DNA of 64,000 bases from Papaver somniferum (GCF_003573695.1 NC_039361.1:89856149-89920148), one strand, 5' to 3'; numbered from the stretch's first letter, positions 36,310 to 49,514 are shown. Program-made: numbers and translations. Notes: generated from the letters alone by a model not told the origin.

Positions 36310-37206
36310 ATCTCCCCATTTGTCAATTTTAGTGACAAAACTAATACATATGGAATACAAAAATGGATAAATAAACTTTTGTAGATTCTCTTCCACATGC
36401 CTGATCTTCTTGGTTCTTCAACATTACTCGAAATCTTCGTCACTTCCAAGTACACCAATGATCCCAAAGGTTGTATGTTTAGTATCACCGTTGTTGAAAA
36501 TCCGTAGTCATAACAATGAGAAAACAAGAATTCACAATCTTTTTTAGACGGTGTCATAGTATTATTATACATCATCAAATTTCAATTGTATCACAACTTC
36601 GAAAATAATATTATGGTGATATGTATCACTCCCCCTTAGTCAATACTCCATATCACATGGAAACCACTCCCCCTTACATAATGATCCAAAAACCATATGT
36701 ATTTGTAGTGTGAACTACACATTAGTTCTCCCCCTTTTTGTCAATAAAATTGGCAAAGGTACGAAAACTAGTGGGATCCTAATTAAATTTCCATAGAGAT
36801 ATTTCATGACCAAAAGCAAGCACATATCAACTTTTTAGATGCCATCATATAGCCGGAGCTAAATTCATTCATCAAGGAGTTTACAAAAATACAAGATAAC
36901 CCCTATAATATTCCACAACCACACTCCCCACAAATATTTGGCAATTAAGCACAAGTTCAATTAAGAACTCTCCCCCATAAAATGTCATTCCCGAAAGAAC
37001 AACAAGAGCGACCTTACTTTCACAAGAAAAGAAGGATTTCTTTGGACATAACAAATCACATACGAATATGAATTTGAATCCAAAAATACTCAATTAAATT
37101 AACCACAAGAAAACGCACGATTAATTCAATCAGAATACACAACTAAATTTACACAAGAGTGTGATCAATTCAATTGGTCATGCTCGACATAAGAGAACTT
37201 ACGGAG
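36310..37206 (-). mobile_element. Copia internal region, copy B, 3' tail (part 1)
   Basis: Closely matches 29,248-30,130. Starts with the PPT and is interrupted at 37,206 by the three-LTR element. It resumes at 48,250. Confidence 0.8.
37202..37206. repeat. Target-site duplication CGGAG, left copy
   Basis: CGGAG before LTR1 and again at 48,250-48,254 after LTR3. The paralogous site in copy A near 30,120 reads AACTTACAGAGCCTCACAG without an insertion. Confidence 0.95.
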
Positions 37207-38404
37207 TGATCGAATTTTATATAGTGGTAAGAAGGTTGTCGTTCTCTCGTATTTGTGAAGATTGATTTGAGATTTAAGATTATGGAAAGAGCTGAAACTA
37301 TGGATTCCACCATTGACCAATTTTTAAGTGATTCAGTTAACAAAAATATTTATGCAATTCATACGTTCAATTTGATTCTATGATATTGCCAATATTAGAT
37401 TTCCAAAATATTAATTGTTAATCGCAAGTATGGAACATCAAGAGCTCTAAGCTAAGCATGCACCATCAAGAGAGAACACAACTAATTAATCAAAATATTA
37501 TAATCAATTATAGTTCAATGCAAATAATCATAAAAAAATTGCAATAATAAATTAATAAGAAAATACCACTTTATTATTGGAACAACGCTTCCTCCATAAT
37601 CCCAGTAGGTGATTCTAGTTCCTCATTATTATAAAGAAAACTAAATAAAAGAAATAAAAAAAAAATTGTGAAACTGGCTACCGGCTCTCCAATAACTGCT
37701 TTGGTTTCCTGTTCTCGACATCAACATATAGATTTCAACAAAATCTAACCTTCCTCATGTCCAATGGGAGTGTGCCACTTGTCTAAGAATAGACAATATC
37801 ACCTAATAAAGACTCGCCACATGTCCGACCACTTGCTTTTCTACATGGGAAAGAAAATATTATATGAGCACATACTGATCTTATGTACGAGGTAAGTACT
37901 CATTTTGTCATTATCTCAATTCCAAAACAGTGTCATGTATTAATGTGGTGAAGTACATATTATGCTCAAAATCAATCTTCTTTAGTTGCAAAAGATATTT
38001 AGTTTCCTTTCATCCTCCACCATGTCGACATACCTCGTACATTAATTATTGAGTAGGATTTTTCATTTTACGTGATATCAACTAAATCCTTCGAGAACTA
38101 ATCACCAAGTCCTTCATCCTAAAATCCACGAGACCAAAATGCCCGAGCTTGTTAATTTCTTAAACCAACTTCAGCCCATCATCTCATTCACTAACTTAAA
38201 TTGGGCCTATCCCATTTAGATCCAAAAGTATCCACGACCCATGTACTCCGTAGTCCATATTTTCTTCTTGGAATCCTAGGTTTAACCGATTTTCTTGGAA
38301 GAGACCATTTTATTCATTTACCTACAAAAACACAATAGATACCAAAATAAGCACCAACAATATATATTTTGGGTAGTAAATATGTAAGAATTAATCGCTC
38401 ATCA
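37207..38404 (-). repeat. LTR1 of composite (1,198 bp)
   Basis: Minus-strand ends TGATGAGCG...TCGATCA. Acts as the 3' LTR of body 1. It has lost about 19-20 bp near 37,755 that LTR2 and LTR3 keep. Confidence 0.92.
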
Positions 38405-38419
38405 CACCCCCAAACTTAT
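38405..38419 (-). other. Polypurine tract, body 1
   Basis: Minus strand AAGTTTGGGGGTG directly before LTR1. The same tract occurs before LTR2 at 43,487-43,501. Confidence 0.75.
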
Positions 38420-39531
38420 ATTTTGCTAGTCCTCGAGCAAATTTATTCTAGAAAATAAAAACTCACTAGGTGGCCCTAGTGGCCGAGTTATAGTCTCGGG
38501 AGGGTTTACCAGAGGTGTACCCACAAAACCTTTACTCCAGACCCTAGCTATCTACGCAGAACCTTGAAAGGCACTAAAGAATCTCCTTGGTTGGCATACT
38601 CTCATTGACTACAGGAGGAAGTACCCTGATGCGAAATTCCAATTGTTGTACACGAGTCTGTACTCAGCATACTAAAATTCATATATAGGTGACAGAGCTC
38701 TACTCAGATAGTTTCTGGACATCATAACCGGAGTCTACCAATCACACGGAAAGATTAAGAAGATGGATAAAGAGAAAAAATAGATGGTTTAAAGTGAACG
38801 GTGTTTCCCATATCTGTCTGAAGGCCTCTTCCAAGGTGAACCTATCCTAATGGACTGAGATAACGGTCTGACTAATATCAATACAACTGGCATATACAAG
38901 GGGACCAGTGGTCGATAAACCTAACTCTAGGTCAACATAACTGGCATATACAAGGGCACCAGCGGTCGACTTTCTTGAATTTATTCCGGTTGGTCTGATG
39001 GTCTGGTCTAATATTATTTTTTTTGGGTATCTCAATCACTCTATTTCACCCTAGAAATGGTAACAACATGAATCATGTGCCCCACCAAATCACTTAAAAA
39101 ATTAAAACAGAAGGATTAGGATTCAACGAGATATGGCGAAACTACCATGTTTTTTTTTAATTCTAAAACCTGAGCTCTGTGCTTTTATGAATAGACTCTT
39201 TAGATGTTTCCATCTAATCAGATTGGTTCCTCAACTCCTATAACCAAGATGTTCCCATCCACTTAGATTGGTTAGTGCCAGCCTTAATAAGCATAAATTT
39301 CTAGGCTCTGGAGTTTACTCATTGCAACTAAAAGTTTCTCCCATACCCCCAAACTTAAATCTAACATTGTCCTCAATGTTCTAAAGATAAAATTAAAAGC
39401 ATGAACAAGGAGAAACTATTACCACTCGAAGCAAAAGAGTTAAGGAAAGATATTACCGTGTTGCGAGAGCATGGGTTACCTCCCAAGAAGTGCTAAGTTT
39501 AAAGTCTTCAGCCAGACTAAGAAAGGATTAG
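38420..39531. other. Non-coding 3' part of body 1
   Basis: Precedes the PPT on the minus strand. Contains two copies of CATATACAAGGG-CACCAGCGGTCGA-like words (about 38,890 and 38,947). No ORF of note. Confidence 0.5.
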
Positions 39532-41226
39532 TCACCTTATAGAATCATAAAGTAATAGCTGGAATAACTGCGGATCACCAAAACCAAATAGAGCTATCAC
39601 AAGTAAAAGGAATCTGCACCATGCCAAGAAAGTTAACAAATAAAGCACACCCTTGTCTAGTTTACTGTTTAAGACAACTACATCTAGATGTGGTTCAGGT
39701 TCAGGTTCTATAACTGGGTCTAGATAACATATTTTCCTGGATTGCATTTCCTCAAAAGTTAGATCCGAATGTTCAGGTTCTAGAGTCTGGAAAAACTCAA
39801 ATAAATACTTAGAAGCACATAATAATAACCTAAATAATTGCGGATCCTTAAAGTCAATCAAATTTGACTTACACAACTGACCATAAAGAGAGTGGTGGTC
39901 TTCCTTAAACAAATATGTCGACCCTAATATCCTAAAGTAATTAGGTTTAGTCTCGAAACTTAATATCTGACACGTTTGAATTTCATAAGTTCCCCCAATT
40001 GGAGAAAAAGTTTTTGGTGGGAAAACAAAGTCAATCGAGGTATCATAGCCTGGGTTAACCACATCAACCAGAGGATGGGTTTATAACAATTGAACTTCTT
40101 TCTGGAAATCATTAGGTTCAGGAAATTTTGTATGAAGATAATCTTGTAAAATGGTTGAGGCATATATGTTAAGTTCCAAGTGAGGGACCTTTGTAAGAGT
40201 TAAATCACATGGAGAATAAAAATCACCCCCAAACTTAGAGTTTTCAGTGTCTCTATAAAGGCTAGTCACAATTTCCCTAGTTTCAAGGTCATCAGATTCC
40301 TGAAAATGTTCAATTGATTCTTCTAAGTCAGGTACATCCTCACTCATCTCTACGATTTCATTTTGTTTTTCTAAGACTAATCTTTCTAAATCGCTAGACT
40401 CGAAAATAATATTCCCAGGATAAACCCGCTCCTGTAAACTATCATCGCCTTGGTAATCAAATGGAAATACTACATCATCTAAGGAAGTCTTATCTTTAGT
40501 CAAATCCTCGTCCTTTTGAATAGGTGAATAATTATTAAAATTATTTGTATTTGAACTAGAAATAATATTATCATTATAAAGCTCAGTTGGAGTAAAAAAT
40601 TCCTGATCACTATGCCTTAATATTTCAGATTCTTCATCAGCACTATCCTCATCAAAATCATAATAACAAGAAAATGGTTGAACCTTATCTAAAGTATTGC
40701 TTCCAATTCTATCCTTGTCATCTTGATTATGTAAATAAAAATTTTCCTCACTTTCAAGGTTGATTTTTGAAGCAATGTATTGGCAATTCAGTGCAATTCG
40801 AGCAATTCTTTCTTCCGTCTCTAACTCAAGCCTACGTGTTGACTTAGCAAACTCACGTGTTGACTCAGTTAACTTACATGTTGAGTCAGCTAACTTCCTG
40901 AGGTTATCTTCTAAAGAAGGTTCACTCATTGTTAAAGTTCTTTCTTCTATAACTAAATCATATGTGTCCGCTGACTTATGTGTCGACTCATGTAACTTAC
41001 ACATTGACTCAAGTATATTACGTGCCTCATCTAGAGAAGAGGAATTATAGGAATTTTGCTCGTATGAACGGTATTCATGTGAATAGTAATTGGGCTCCCC
41101 ATGGTATGAGCCATAACCTTCAAAAGTTTGGTGTTCCCAACCACTATTCACAATATGGTCATAAAAAGAATAATGTTCATGTTGCTCAGTCGAATAATAA
41201 TTGTATTGGCTATACCAGTTCGACAT
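39532..41226 (-). pseudogene. Body 1 element-encoded protein (about 560 codons, one nonsense codon)
   Basis: ATG at 41,226. N-terminal 60 residues are very rich in Tyr, Ser, His and Asn (MSNWYSQYNYYSTEQHEHYS). A heptad-like Ser/Thr/Leu stretch (KLTESTREFAKSTRRLELE), a long acidic region, then a conserved-looking C-terminal half (PPKTFSPIGGTYEIQTCQIL, SLYGQLCKSNLIDFKDPQLF) and a hydrophobic segment GVLYLLTFLAWCRFLLLVIA that could span a membrane. The only break is TAA at about 40,081-40,083, where body 2 has a Glu codon. No retroviral motif is visible; the Tyr-rich start could be a diverged gag, but that is a guess. Confidence 0.6.
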
Positions 41227-42262
41227 CCTAACTACAAGGGAATTCTAAACAAACACAAAGAAGGCTGACTCGACCACAACAAGCCTATTTTATCTAGCAA
41301 ACAAAAAGCATGAAGGCTCCCTTAGATTGTTTCGAGACCAGCTTTTATTCTTTCGATAAGGAATTCGTTACAATCTGAGAAAACCTCTCTGGAATCAATC
41401 TGAGTTAAAGTAAGTTGAATAGAGACGAGGGAAGCTCAGTGGAGATTTGATACCCAAGGTTTCATCGGCGTTACAAGGCGGCGTATTCAACTCACAGAAA
41501 CCATCATGAACTTCAAAATATGCTCAAAAGAGTAACCAATATTTTCCGAACGACTTTCCTAATAAGCCCGTTACCCTATCGGTCTCGTTCTAGTCCAAAT
41601 TTTAAGGCTTAGGTTCGCGTAGGTTACGTGTTCCTAAGGCGGGCAATAAGGAAACGGTGATGAAATCCGAGTCCTTATCTTGATTTGGCCAGGCCTTCCC
41701 CTTTACTAGAAAATTAAATCCGATTTCAGGTCCTCAACATATATGCATACAAAATCATCCAGTAAACCCGCTGACAGAGGATTCGCGGGTGTTTAGAATT
41801 CTTACCTCCCATTCCAGACGGGGGATGAACTGTTGAAGTCGAGGCCACGACTCCTATGTCATGTAAGAACCCGAGGTGCCGAGGCGATATCATAATCGCG
41901 GTCCTTCTCTGCAAACAGTTTATTTAAAACTACCCTTCCGTAGGGTTTTAAAAATAAAGTCCAATGTTCAATGTCCAAAAGAAAAGAAGAAAAAAAATGT
42001 CAAAAAATAAAATATTACAAAAATAAAAACCTTAATTACAGTTTCTATAAAAATAAAAATAAAACTATTTACAAAATCTTCTTCTTCACTCCTTTTGGAT
42101 TTCTCTTTTGTTTCCTTTTTGGGCTTTTTCTTTCTTTTCAGCACTTTCTCTTTTCCTTTAGCTTAGCTCCAAATATGAAAGCAAACAAAAATACCAAAAC
42201 ACGGAAAAAAGAAAATATAAAATAAAACCTAAAAATAAATCCGCCTCGGCGGCGCCAAAAAT
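41227..42262. other. Leader and PBS of body 1
   Basis: On the minus strand: PBS TTTTGGCGCCGCCGAGGCGG next to LTR2, an A/T-rich leader and the ORF start. It holds about 320 bp (roughly 41,401-41,720) missing from body 2. Confidence 0.75.
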
Positions 42263-43486
42263 TGATCGAATTTTATATAGTGGTAAGAAGGTTATCATTC
42301 TCTCGGACTTGTGAAGATTGATTTAAGATTTAAGATTATGGAAAGAACTGAGACTATGGATTCCACCACTGACCAATTTTTAAGTGATTCAGTTAACAAC
42401 AATATTTATGCAATTCATACATTCAATTTGATTCTAAGATATTGCCAATATTAGATTTCCAAAATATTAATTGTTAATTGCAAGTATGGAACATCAAGAG
42501 CTCTAAGCTAAGCATGCACCATCAAGAGAGAACACAACTAATTAATCAAAATATTATAATCAATTATAGTTCAATGCAAATAATCATAAAGAAATTGCAA
42601 TAATAAATTAATAAGAAAATACCACTTTATTATTGGAACAGCGCTTCCTCCATAATCCCAGCATGTGATTCTAGTTACTTATTATTATAAAGAAAACTAA
42701 ATAGAAGAAATTAAAAAAAATTGTGAAACTGGCTATCGGCTCACCGGCTCTCCAATAACTGCTCTGGTTTTCTGTTCTCGACACCAATATATAGATTTTA
42801 ACAAAATCTAACCTTCCTCTTTTAATTCTCTTCCACATGTCATGTCCAACGGGAGTGTGCCACTTGTCTAAGAATACACAATATCACCTAATAAAGACTC
42901 GCCACATGTCCGACCACTTGCTTTTCTTTTCATGGGAAAGAAAATATTATATGAGCACATACTGATCTTATGTACGAGGTAAGTACTCATTTTGTCATTA
43001 TCTCAATTCCAAAACAGATGTCATGTATTAATGTGGTGAAGTATATATTATGCTCAAAATCAATCGTTTGCAAAAGATATTTAGTTTCCTTTCTTCCTCC
43101 ACCATGTCGACATACCTCGTACATTAATTATTGAGTAGGATTTTTAATTTTACGTGATATCTCCTAAATCCTTCGAGAACTAATCACCAAGTCCTTCATC
43201 CTAAAATCCACGAGACCAAAATGCCCGAGCTTGTTAATTTCTTAAACCAACTTCAGCCCATCATCTCCTTCACTAACTTAAATTGGGCCTATCCCATTTA
43301 GATCCAAAAGTATCCACGACCCCTGTACTCCGTAGTCCATATTTTCTTCTTGGAATCCTAGGTTTAGCCGATTTTCTTGGATGAGACCATTTTATTCATT
43401 TACCTACAAAAACATAATAGATACCAAAATAAGCACCAACAATATATATTTTGGGTAGTAAATATGTAAGAATTAATCGCTCATCA
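42263..43486 (-). repeat. LTR2 of composite (1,224 bp), shared between the two bodies
   Basis: Serves as 5' LTR of body 1 and 3' LTR of body 2. Flanked by PBS on one side and PPT on the other, exactly as expected for a shared middle LTR. Confidence 0.92.
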
Positions 43487-44616
43487 CACCCCCAAACTTA
43501 TATTTTGCTAGTCCTCGAGCAAATTTATTCTAGAAAATAAAAACTCACTAGGTGGCCCTAGTGACCGAGTTATAGTCTCGGGAGGGTTTACCAGAGGTGT
43601 ACCCACAAAACCTTTACTCCAGACCCTAGCTATCTACGCAGAACCTTGAAAGGCACTAAAGAATCTCCTTGGTTGGCATACTCTCATTGACTACAGGAGG
43701 AAGTACCCTGATGCGAAATTCCAATTGTTGTACACGAGTTTGTACTCAGCATACTAAAATTCATATATAGGTGACAGATCTCTACTCAGATAGTTTCTGG
43801 AAATCATAACCGGAGTCTACCAATCACACGGAAAAATTAAGAAGATGGATAAAGAGAAAAAATAGATGGTTTAAAGTGAACGGTGTTTCCCATATCTGTA
43901 TGAAGGCCTCTGCAAATATGAACCTATCCTAATGGACTGAGATAACGTTCTGACTAATATCAACACAACTGGCATATACAAGGGGACCAGTGGTCGATAA
44001 ACTTAACTCTAGGTCAACACAACTGGCATATACAAGGGCACCAGTGGTCGACTTTATTGAATTTATTCCGGTTGGTCTGATGGTCTGGTCTAATATTTTT
44101 TTTTTTTTGGTATCTCAATCACTTTATTTCACCCTAGAAATGGTAACAACATGAATCATGTGCCCCACCAAATCACTTAAAAAATTAAAACAGAAGGATT
44201 AGGATTCAACGAGATATGGCGAAACTACCATGTTTTTTTTTTTAATTCTAAAACCTGAGCTCTGTGCTTTTATGAATAGACTCTTTAGATGTTTCCATCT
44301 AATCAGATTGGTTCCTCAACTCCTATAACCAAGATGTTCCCATCCACTTAGATTGGTTACTGTCAGCCTTAATAAGCATAAATTTCTAGGCTCTGGAGTT
44401 TACTCATTGCAACTAAAAGTTTCTCCCATACCCCCAAACTTAAATCTAACATTGTCCTCAATGTTCTAAAGATAAAATTAAAAGCATGAACAAGGAGAAA
44501 CTATTACCACTCGAAGCAAAAGAGTTAAGGAAAGATATTACCGTGTTGCGAGAGCATGGGTTACCTCCCAAGAAGTGCTAAGTTTAAAGTCTTCAGCCAG
44601 ACTAAGAAAGGATTAG
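43487..44616. other. PPT and non-coding 3' part of body 2
   Basis: Near-copy of 38,405-39,531, starting with the tract CACCCCCAAACTT on the plus strand. No ORF. Confidence 0.7.
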
Positions 44617-46309
44617 TCACCTTATAGAATCATAAAGTAATAGCTGGAATAACTGCGGATCACCAAAACCAAATAGAGCTATCACAAGTAAAAGGAATCT
44701 GCACCATGCCAAGAAAGTTAACAAATAAAGCACACCCTTGTCTAGTTTCCTGTTTAAGACAACTACATCTAGATGTGGTTCAGGTTCAGGTTCTATAACT
44801 GGGTCTAGATAACATATTTTCCTGGATTGCATTTCCTCAAAAGTTAGATCCGAATGTTCATGTTCTAGAGTCTGGAAAAACTCAAATAAATACTTAGAAG
44901 CACATAATAATAACCTAAATAATTGCGGATCCTTAAAGTAAATCAAATTTGACTTACACAACTGACCATAAAGAGAGTGGTGGTCTTCCTTAAACAAATA
45001 TGTCGACCCTAATATCCTAAAGTAATTAGGTTTAGTCTCGAAACTTAATATCTGACACGTTTGAATTTCATAAGTTCCCCCAATTGGAGAAAAAGTTTTT
45101 GGTGGGAAAACAAAGTCAATCGAGGTATCGTAGCCTGGGTTAACCACATCAACCAGAGGATGGGTTTCTAACAATTGAACTTCTTTCTGGACATCATTAG
45201 GTTCAGGAAAACGTGTATGGAGTTAATCTTGTAAAATGGTTGAGCCATATATGTTAAGTTCCAAGTGAGGGACCTTTGTAATAGTTAAAGCACATGGATA
45301 ATAAAAATCACCCCCAAACTTAGAGTTTTCAGTGTCTCTATAAAGACTAGTTACAACTTCCCTAGTTTCAAGGTTATCAGATTCTTGAAAATGTTCAATT
45401 GATTCTTCTAAGTTAGGTACATCCTCACTCATCTATACGATTTCATTTTGTTTTTCTAAGACTAATCTTTCTAAATCGCTAGACTCGAAAACAATATTCC
45501 CAGGATAAACCCGCTCCTCTAAACTATCATCACCTTCGTAATCAAATGGAAATACTACATCATCTAAGGAAGTCTTATCTTTAGTCAAATCCTCGTCCTT
45601 TTGAATAGGTGAATAATTATTAAAATTATTTGGATTTGAACTAGAAATAATATTATCATTATAAAGCTCAGTTGGAGTAAAAAAATTCCTGATCACTATG
45701 CCTTAATATTTCAGATTCTTCATCAGCACTATCCTCATCAAAATCATAATAACAAGAAAATGGTTGAACCTCATCTAAAGTATTGCTTCCAATTTTATCC
45801 TTGTCATCTTGATTATGTAAATAAAAATTTTCCTCACTTTCAAGGTTGATTTTTGAAGCAATGTATTGGAAATTCAGTGCAATTCGAGCAATTCTTTCTT
45901 CCGTCTCTAACTCAAGCCTACATGTTGACTTAGTAAACTCACGTGTTGACTCAGTTAACTTACATGTTGACTCAGATTACTTCCTGAGGTCATCTTCTAA
46001 AGAAGGTTCACTCATTGTTACAGTTATTTCGTCTATAACTAAGTCATATGTGTCCGCTGACTTATGTGTCGACTCATGTAACTTAAGCGTTGACTCAAGT
46101 ATCTTACGTGCCTCATCTAGGGAAGAGGAATTATAGGAATTTTGCTCGTATGACTGGTATTCATGTGAATAGTAATTGGGCTCACCATGGTATGAGCCAT
46201 AACCTTCAAAAGTTTGGTGTTCCCAACCACTATTCACACTATGGTCATAAAAATAATAATGTTCATGTTGCTCAGTCGAATAATAATTGTATTGGCTATA
46301 CCAGTTCAA
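44617..46309 (-). pseudogene. Body 2 copy of the element protein, frameshifted
   Basis: Same protein as in body 1 but split into four open segments (45,977-46,309; 45,433-45,696; 45,223-45,432; 44,617-45,174). The start codon is lost: ATGTCG in body 1 reads ATTTTG here. A frameshift lies near 45,690, a TAG at about 45,433 and a TAA near 45,223. The C-terminal segment (THPLVDVVNPGYDTSIDFVF...) is open across the position where body 1 has its nonsense codon. Confidence 0.7.
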
Positions 46310-47028
46310 AATCCTAACTACAAGGGAATTCTAAACAAACACAAAGAAGGCTGACTCGACCACAACAAGCCTATTTTATCTAGCAAACAAAAAGCATGAA
46401 GGCTCCCTTAGATTGTTTCTAGACCAGCTTTTATTCTTTCGAAAAGTAATTCGTTACAATCTGAGAAAACCTTTCTGGAATTAATCCGATTTCAGGTCCT
46501 CAACATATATGCATACAAAATCATCCAGTAAACCCGCTGACAGAGGATTCGCGGGTGTTTAGAATTCTTACCTCCCATTCCAGACGGGGGATGAACTGTT
46601 GAAGTCGAGGCCACGACTCCTATGTCATGTAAGAACCCGAGGTGCCGAGGCGATATCGTAATCGCGGTCTTTCTATGCAAACAATTTATTTAAAACTACC
46701 CTTCCGTATGGTTTTAAAAATAAAGTCCAATGTTCAATCTCCAAAAAAAAGAAGAAAAAAAAATGTCAAAAAATAAAATATTACAAAAATAAAAACCTTA
46801 ATTACAGTTTCTAAAAAAATAAAAATAAAATTATTTACAAAATCTTCTTCTTCACTCCTTTTGGATTTCTCTTTTCTTTCCTTTTTGGGCTTTTCCTTTC
46901 TTTTCAGCACTTTCTCTTTTCCTTTAGCTTAGCTCCAAATCTGAAAGCAAAAAAAAATACCGAAACGCGTAAGAAATAACAAATAAAATAAAACCTAAAA
47001 ACAAATCCGCGTCGGCGGCGCCAAAACT
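46310..47028. other. Leader and PBS of body 2 (with 320-bp deletion)
   Basis: Matches body 1 except that sequence between GGAAT and TAATCCGATTTC (about 46,480) is missing. PBS (minus strand) TTTTGGCGCCGCCGACGCGG next to LTR3. Confidence 0.75.
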
Positions 47029-48249
47029 TGATCGAATTTTATATAGTGGTAAGAGGGTTATCATTCTCTCGGAATTGTGAAGATTGATTTAAGATTTAAG
47101 ATTATGGAAACAACGGAGACTATGGATTCCACCACTGACCAATTTTTAAGTGATTCAGTTAATAACAATATTTATGCAATTCATACGTTCAATTTGATTC
47201 TAAGATATTTCCAATATTAGATTTCCAAAATATTAATTGCTAATCACAAGTATGGAACATCAAGAGATCTAAGCTAAGCATGCACCATCAAGAGAGAACA
47301 CAACTACTTAATCAAAATATTATAATCAATTATAGTTCAATGCAAATAAACATAAAGAAATTGCAATAATAAATTAATAAGAAAATACCACTTTATTATT
47401 GGAACAACGCTTCCTCCATAATCCCAGCATGTGATTCTAGTTACTCATTATTATAAAGAAAACTAAATAGAAGAAATAAAAAAAATTTGTGAAACTGGCT
47501 ACCGGCTCACCGGTTCTCCAATAACTGCTCTGGTTTCCTGTTCTCGACATCAATATATAGATTTCAACAAAATTTAACCTTCCTCTTTTAATTCTCTTCC
47601 ACATGTCATGTCCAATGGGAGTGTGCCACTTGTCTAAGAATACACAATATCACTAATAAAGACTCGCCACATGTCCGACCACTTGCTTTTCTTTTCATGG
47701 GAAAGAAAATATTATATGAGCACATACTGATCTTATATACGAGGTAAGTACTCATTTTGTCATTATCTCAATTCCAAAACAGATGTCATGTATTAATTTG
47801 GTGAAGTATATATTATGCTCAAAATCAATCGTTTGCAAAAGATATTTAGTTTCCTTTCTTCCTCCACCATGTCGACATACCTCGTACATTAATTATTGAA
47901 TAGGATTTTTCATTTTACGTGATCTCCTAAATCCTTTGAGAACTAATCACCAAGTCCTTCATCCTAAAATCCATGAGACCAAAATACCCGAGCATGTTAA
48001 TTTCTTAAACCAACTTCAGCCCATCATCTCTTTCACTAACTTAAATTGGGCCTATCCCATTTAGATCCAAAAGTATCCACGACCCCTGTCCTATGTAGTC
48101 CATATTTTCTTCTTGGAATCCTAGGTTTAGCCTATTTTCTTAGAAGAGCCCATTTTATTCATTTACCTACAAAAACACAATAAATACCAAAATAAGCACC
48201 AAAAATATATATTTTGGGTAGTAAATATGTAAGAATTAATCGCTCATCA
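47029..48249 (-). repeat. LTR3 of composite (1,221 bp)
   Basis: 5' LTR of body 2; ends in CATCA followed by the CGGAG duplication (48,250-48,254). Confidence 0.92.
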
Positions 48250-48760
48250 CGGAGCCGCACATTATATACATAAAATATGGATCAGGGAAGATCAATACTG
48301 CGGAATAAACAAGGATTCATTCTATTTCCCGTCACTATTTTCACAATGACTTATAATAGACATAATCCTCGAAACAAAAATTCATCATATCTTCCATCAA
48401 TATTTGCATAATGAAATATACTAGGATTAAACTTTTGTAATGTCAAAAGCTCATTCATTCTTTTATCAACACATGCATATCGACATATGAAATACTTCAC
48501 TTTTGACAAGGTATGGGACAATCATAGTTCACGGACGCAAACACACATATCCCACAATAAGTTGTAATTATATAAAACCATAAAGATTAATACTGCAAAA
48601 ATCATCTTCCAAACAATTTTTTAGAATTTAAGCAAATAAATCTAAAAACAATAAAGATGAAAACGTTGGACATAGCTATGTGTAATCACAACAACGGCTA
48701 TTCCAAACTCTAGTTATTCTTCCTAAAAACACAAGAATAAAATTCTCATAAGAAGATTTA

Positions 48761-49180
48761 CTAGACATTAAGACCTTTGAAGAATTCTTTATCGTCCCCG
48801 AACTCCTTGTCCTCAACAGTCATTAGGACATAAGGTTCATGAATATAGGAGTTAATATCAATAAACCTTCTTGACTGATGTCGAACCAGGGCCTTCCGAA
48901 TCTCAAGAGTCTTGACCACAACAACCTTTATCTGTTGAATCTCCTTTCGTGTCTCCTTCAATACTTTAAGAACATCAGAAAACTTCTGAGAATTTGAAGG
49001 AACAACTCTTGGCTTCCTCATATTCCTTCTTTTTCTTTTCAAAGTTGGAGGCAACGGAGATTTATCTTTTTCCTTCATGATTGATAGCTTGACAATCATA
49101 TTAACATCTTTTCCATCAGAAGACATAATACTTGGAGTATCCATAAGCGTATGGGTTTGTGGGAGGAAATCACAATTCAA
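48761..49180 (-). CDS. Lys/Arg-rich second ORF of the copia element (139 codons)
   Basis: MNCDFLPQTHTLMDTPSIMS at the start, a basic patch (PPTLKRKRRNMRKPRVV) around residues 45-60 that could bind nucleic acid or act as a nuclear signal, then a charged helical region (KVLKETRKEIQQIKVVVVK). Same position as the coiled-coil ORF at 33,748-33,999, and both end in a short tail ...NV. Function unknown. Confidence 0.45.
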   Translation of the reverse strand: MNCDFLPQTHTLMDTPSIMSSDGKDVNMIVKLSIMKEKDKSPLPPTLKRKRRNMRKPRVVPSNSQKFSDVLKVLKETRKEIQQIKVVVVKTLEIRKALVRHQSRRFIDINSYIHEPYVLMTVEDKEFGDDKEFFKGLNV

Positions 49181-49514
49181 CTCAACAAGCAGTCTTAAGA
49201 TAAAAGAAGTTTCAGGGAAGGAAAAAGGAATGTAGGGTTACGCAACCTTTAATAGGTTCGTGCACGCACAATTATGAACCCTAGAGAGAGTAGAATTGTC
49301 GAGAATAACCCTCTTTTACTGATAGACATGAAATTCCAATTTTTCATCAAAACAAAACTAAGAAAAAAAAGAAAAAAAACTTTTCCTAAATCCTGAGAGG
49401 TGCACAACCTTGTCTCTTTTGATCAGGCACATGAGACAAGATCTACAAAACAACACAATCAAGTTGTGTTGTTGTGAACAATAATTTTTCCACCATGTTC
49501 CTCTTAAGAGGAAT

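Larger units (their letters stand above)
37207..48249 (-). mobile_element. Three-LTR composite non-autonomous LTR element (LTR-body-LTR-body-LTR)
   Basis: Three homologous LTRs (37,207-38,404; 42,263-43,486; 47,029-48,249) separate two homologous internal bodies of 3,858 and 3,542 bp. One CGGAG duplication flanks the whole 11.0-kb structure, so it is one insertion or one insertion later expanded by recombination. PBS (TTTTGGCGCC) and PPT (AAGTTTGGGGGTG) lie next to the proper LTR ends on the minus strand. No RT, integrase or protease is present, so it fits a large retrotransposon derivative (LARD). Confidence 0.92.

Noticed and set aside
41971..42225. 84-codon plus-strand ORF, Lys/Phe-rich
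   Set aside because: Comes from the A/T-rich leader of body 1; composition explains it and body 2 does not conserve it.
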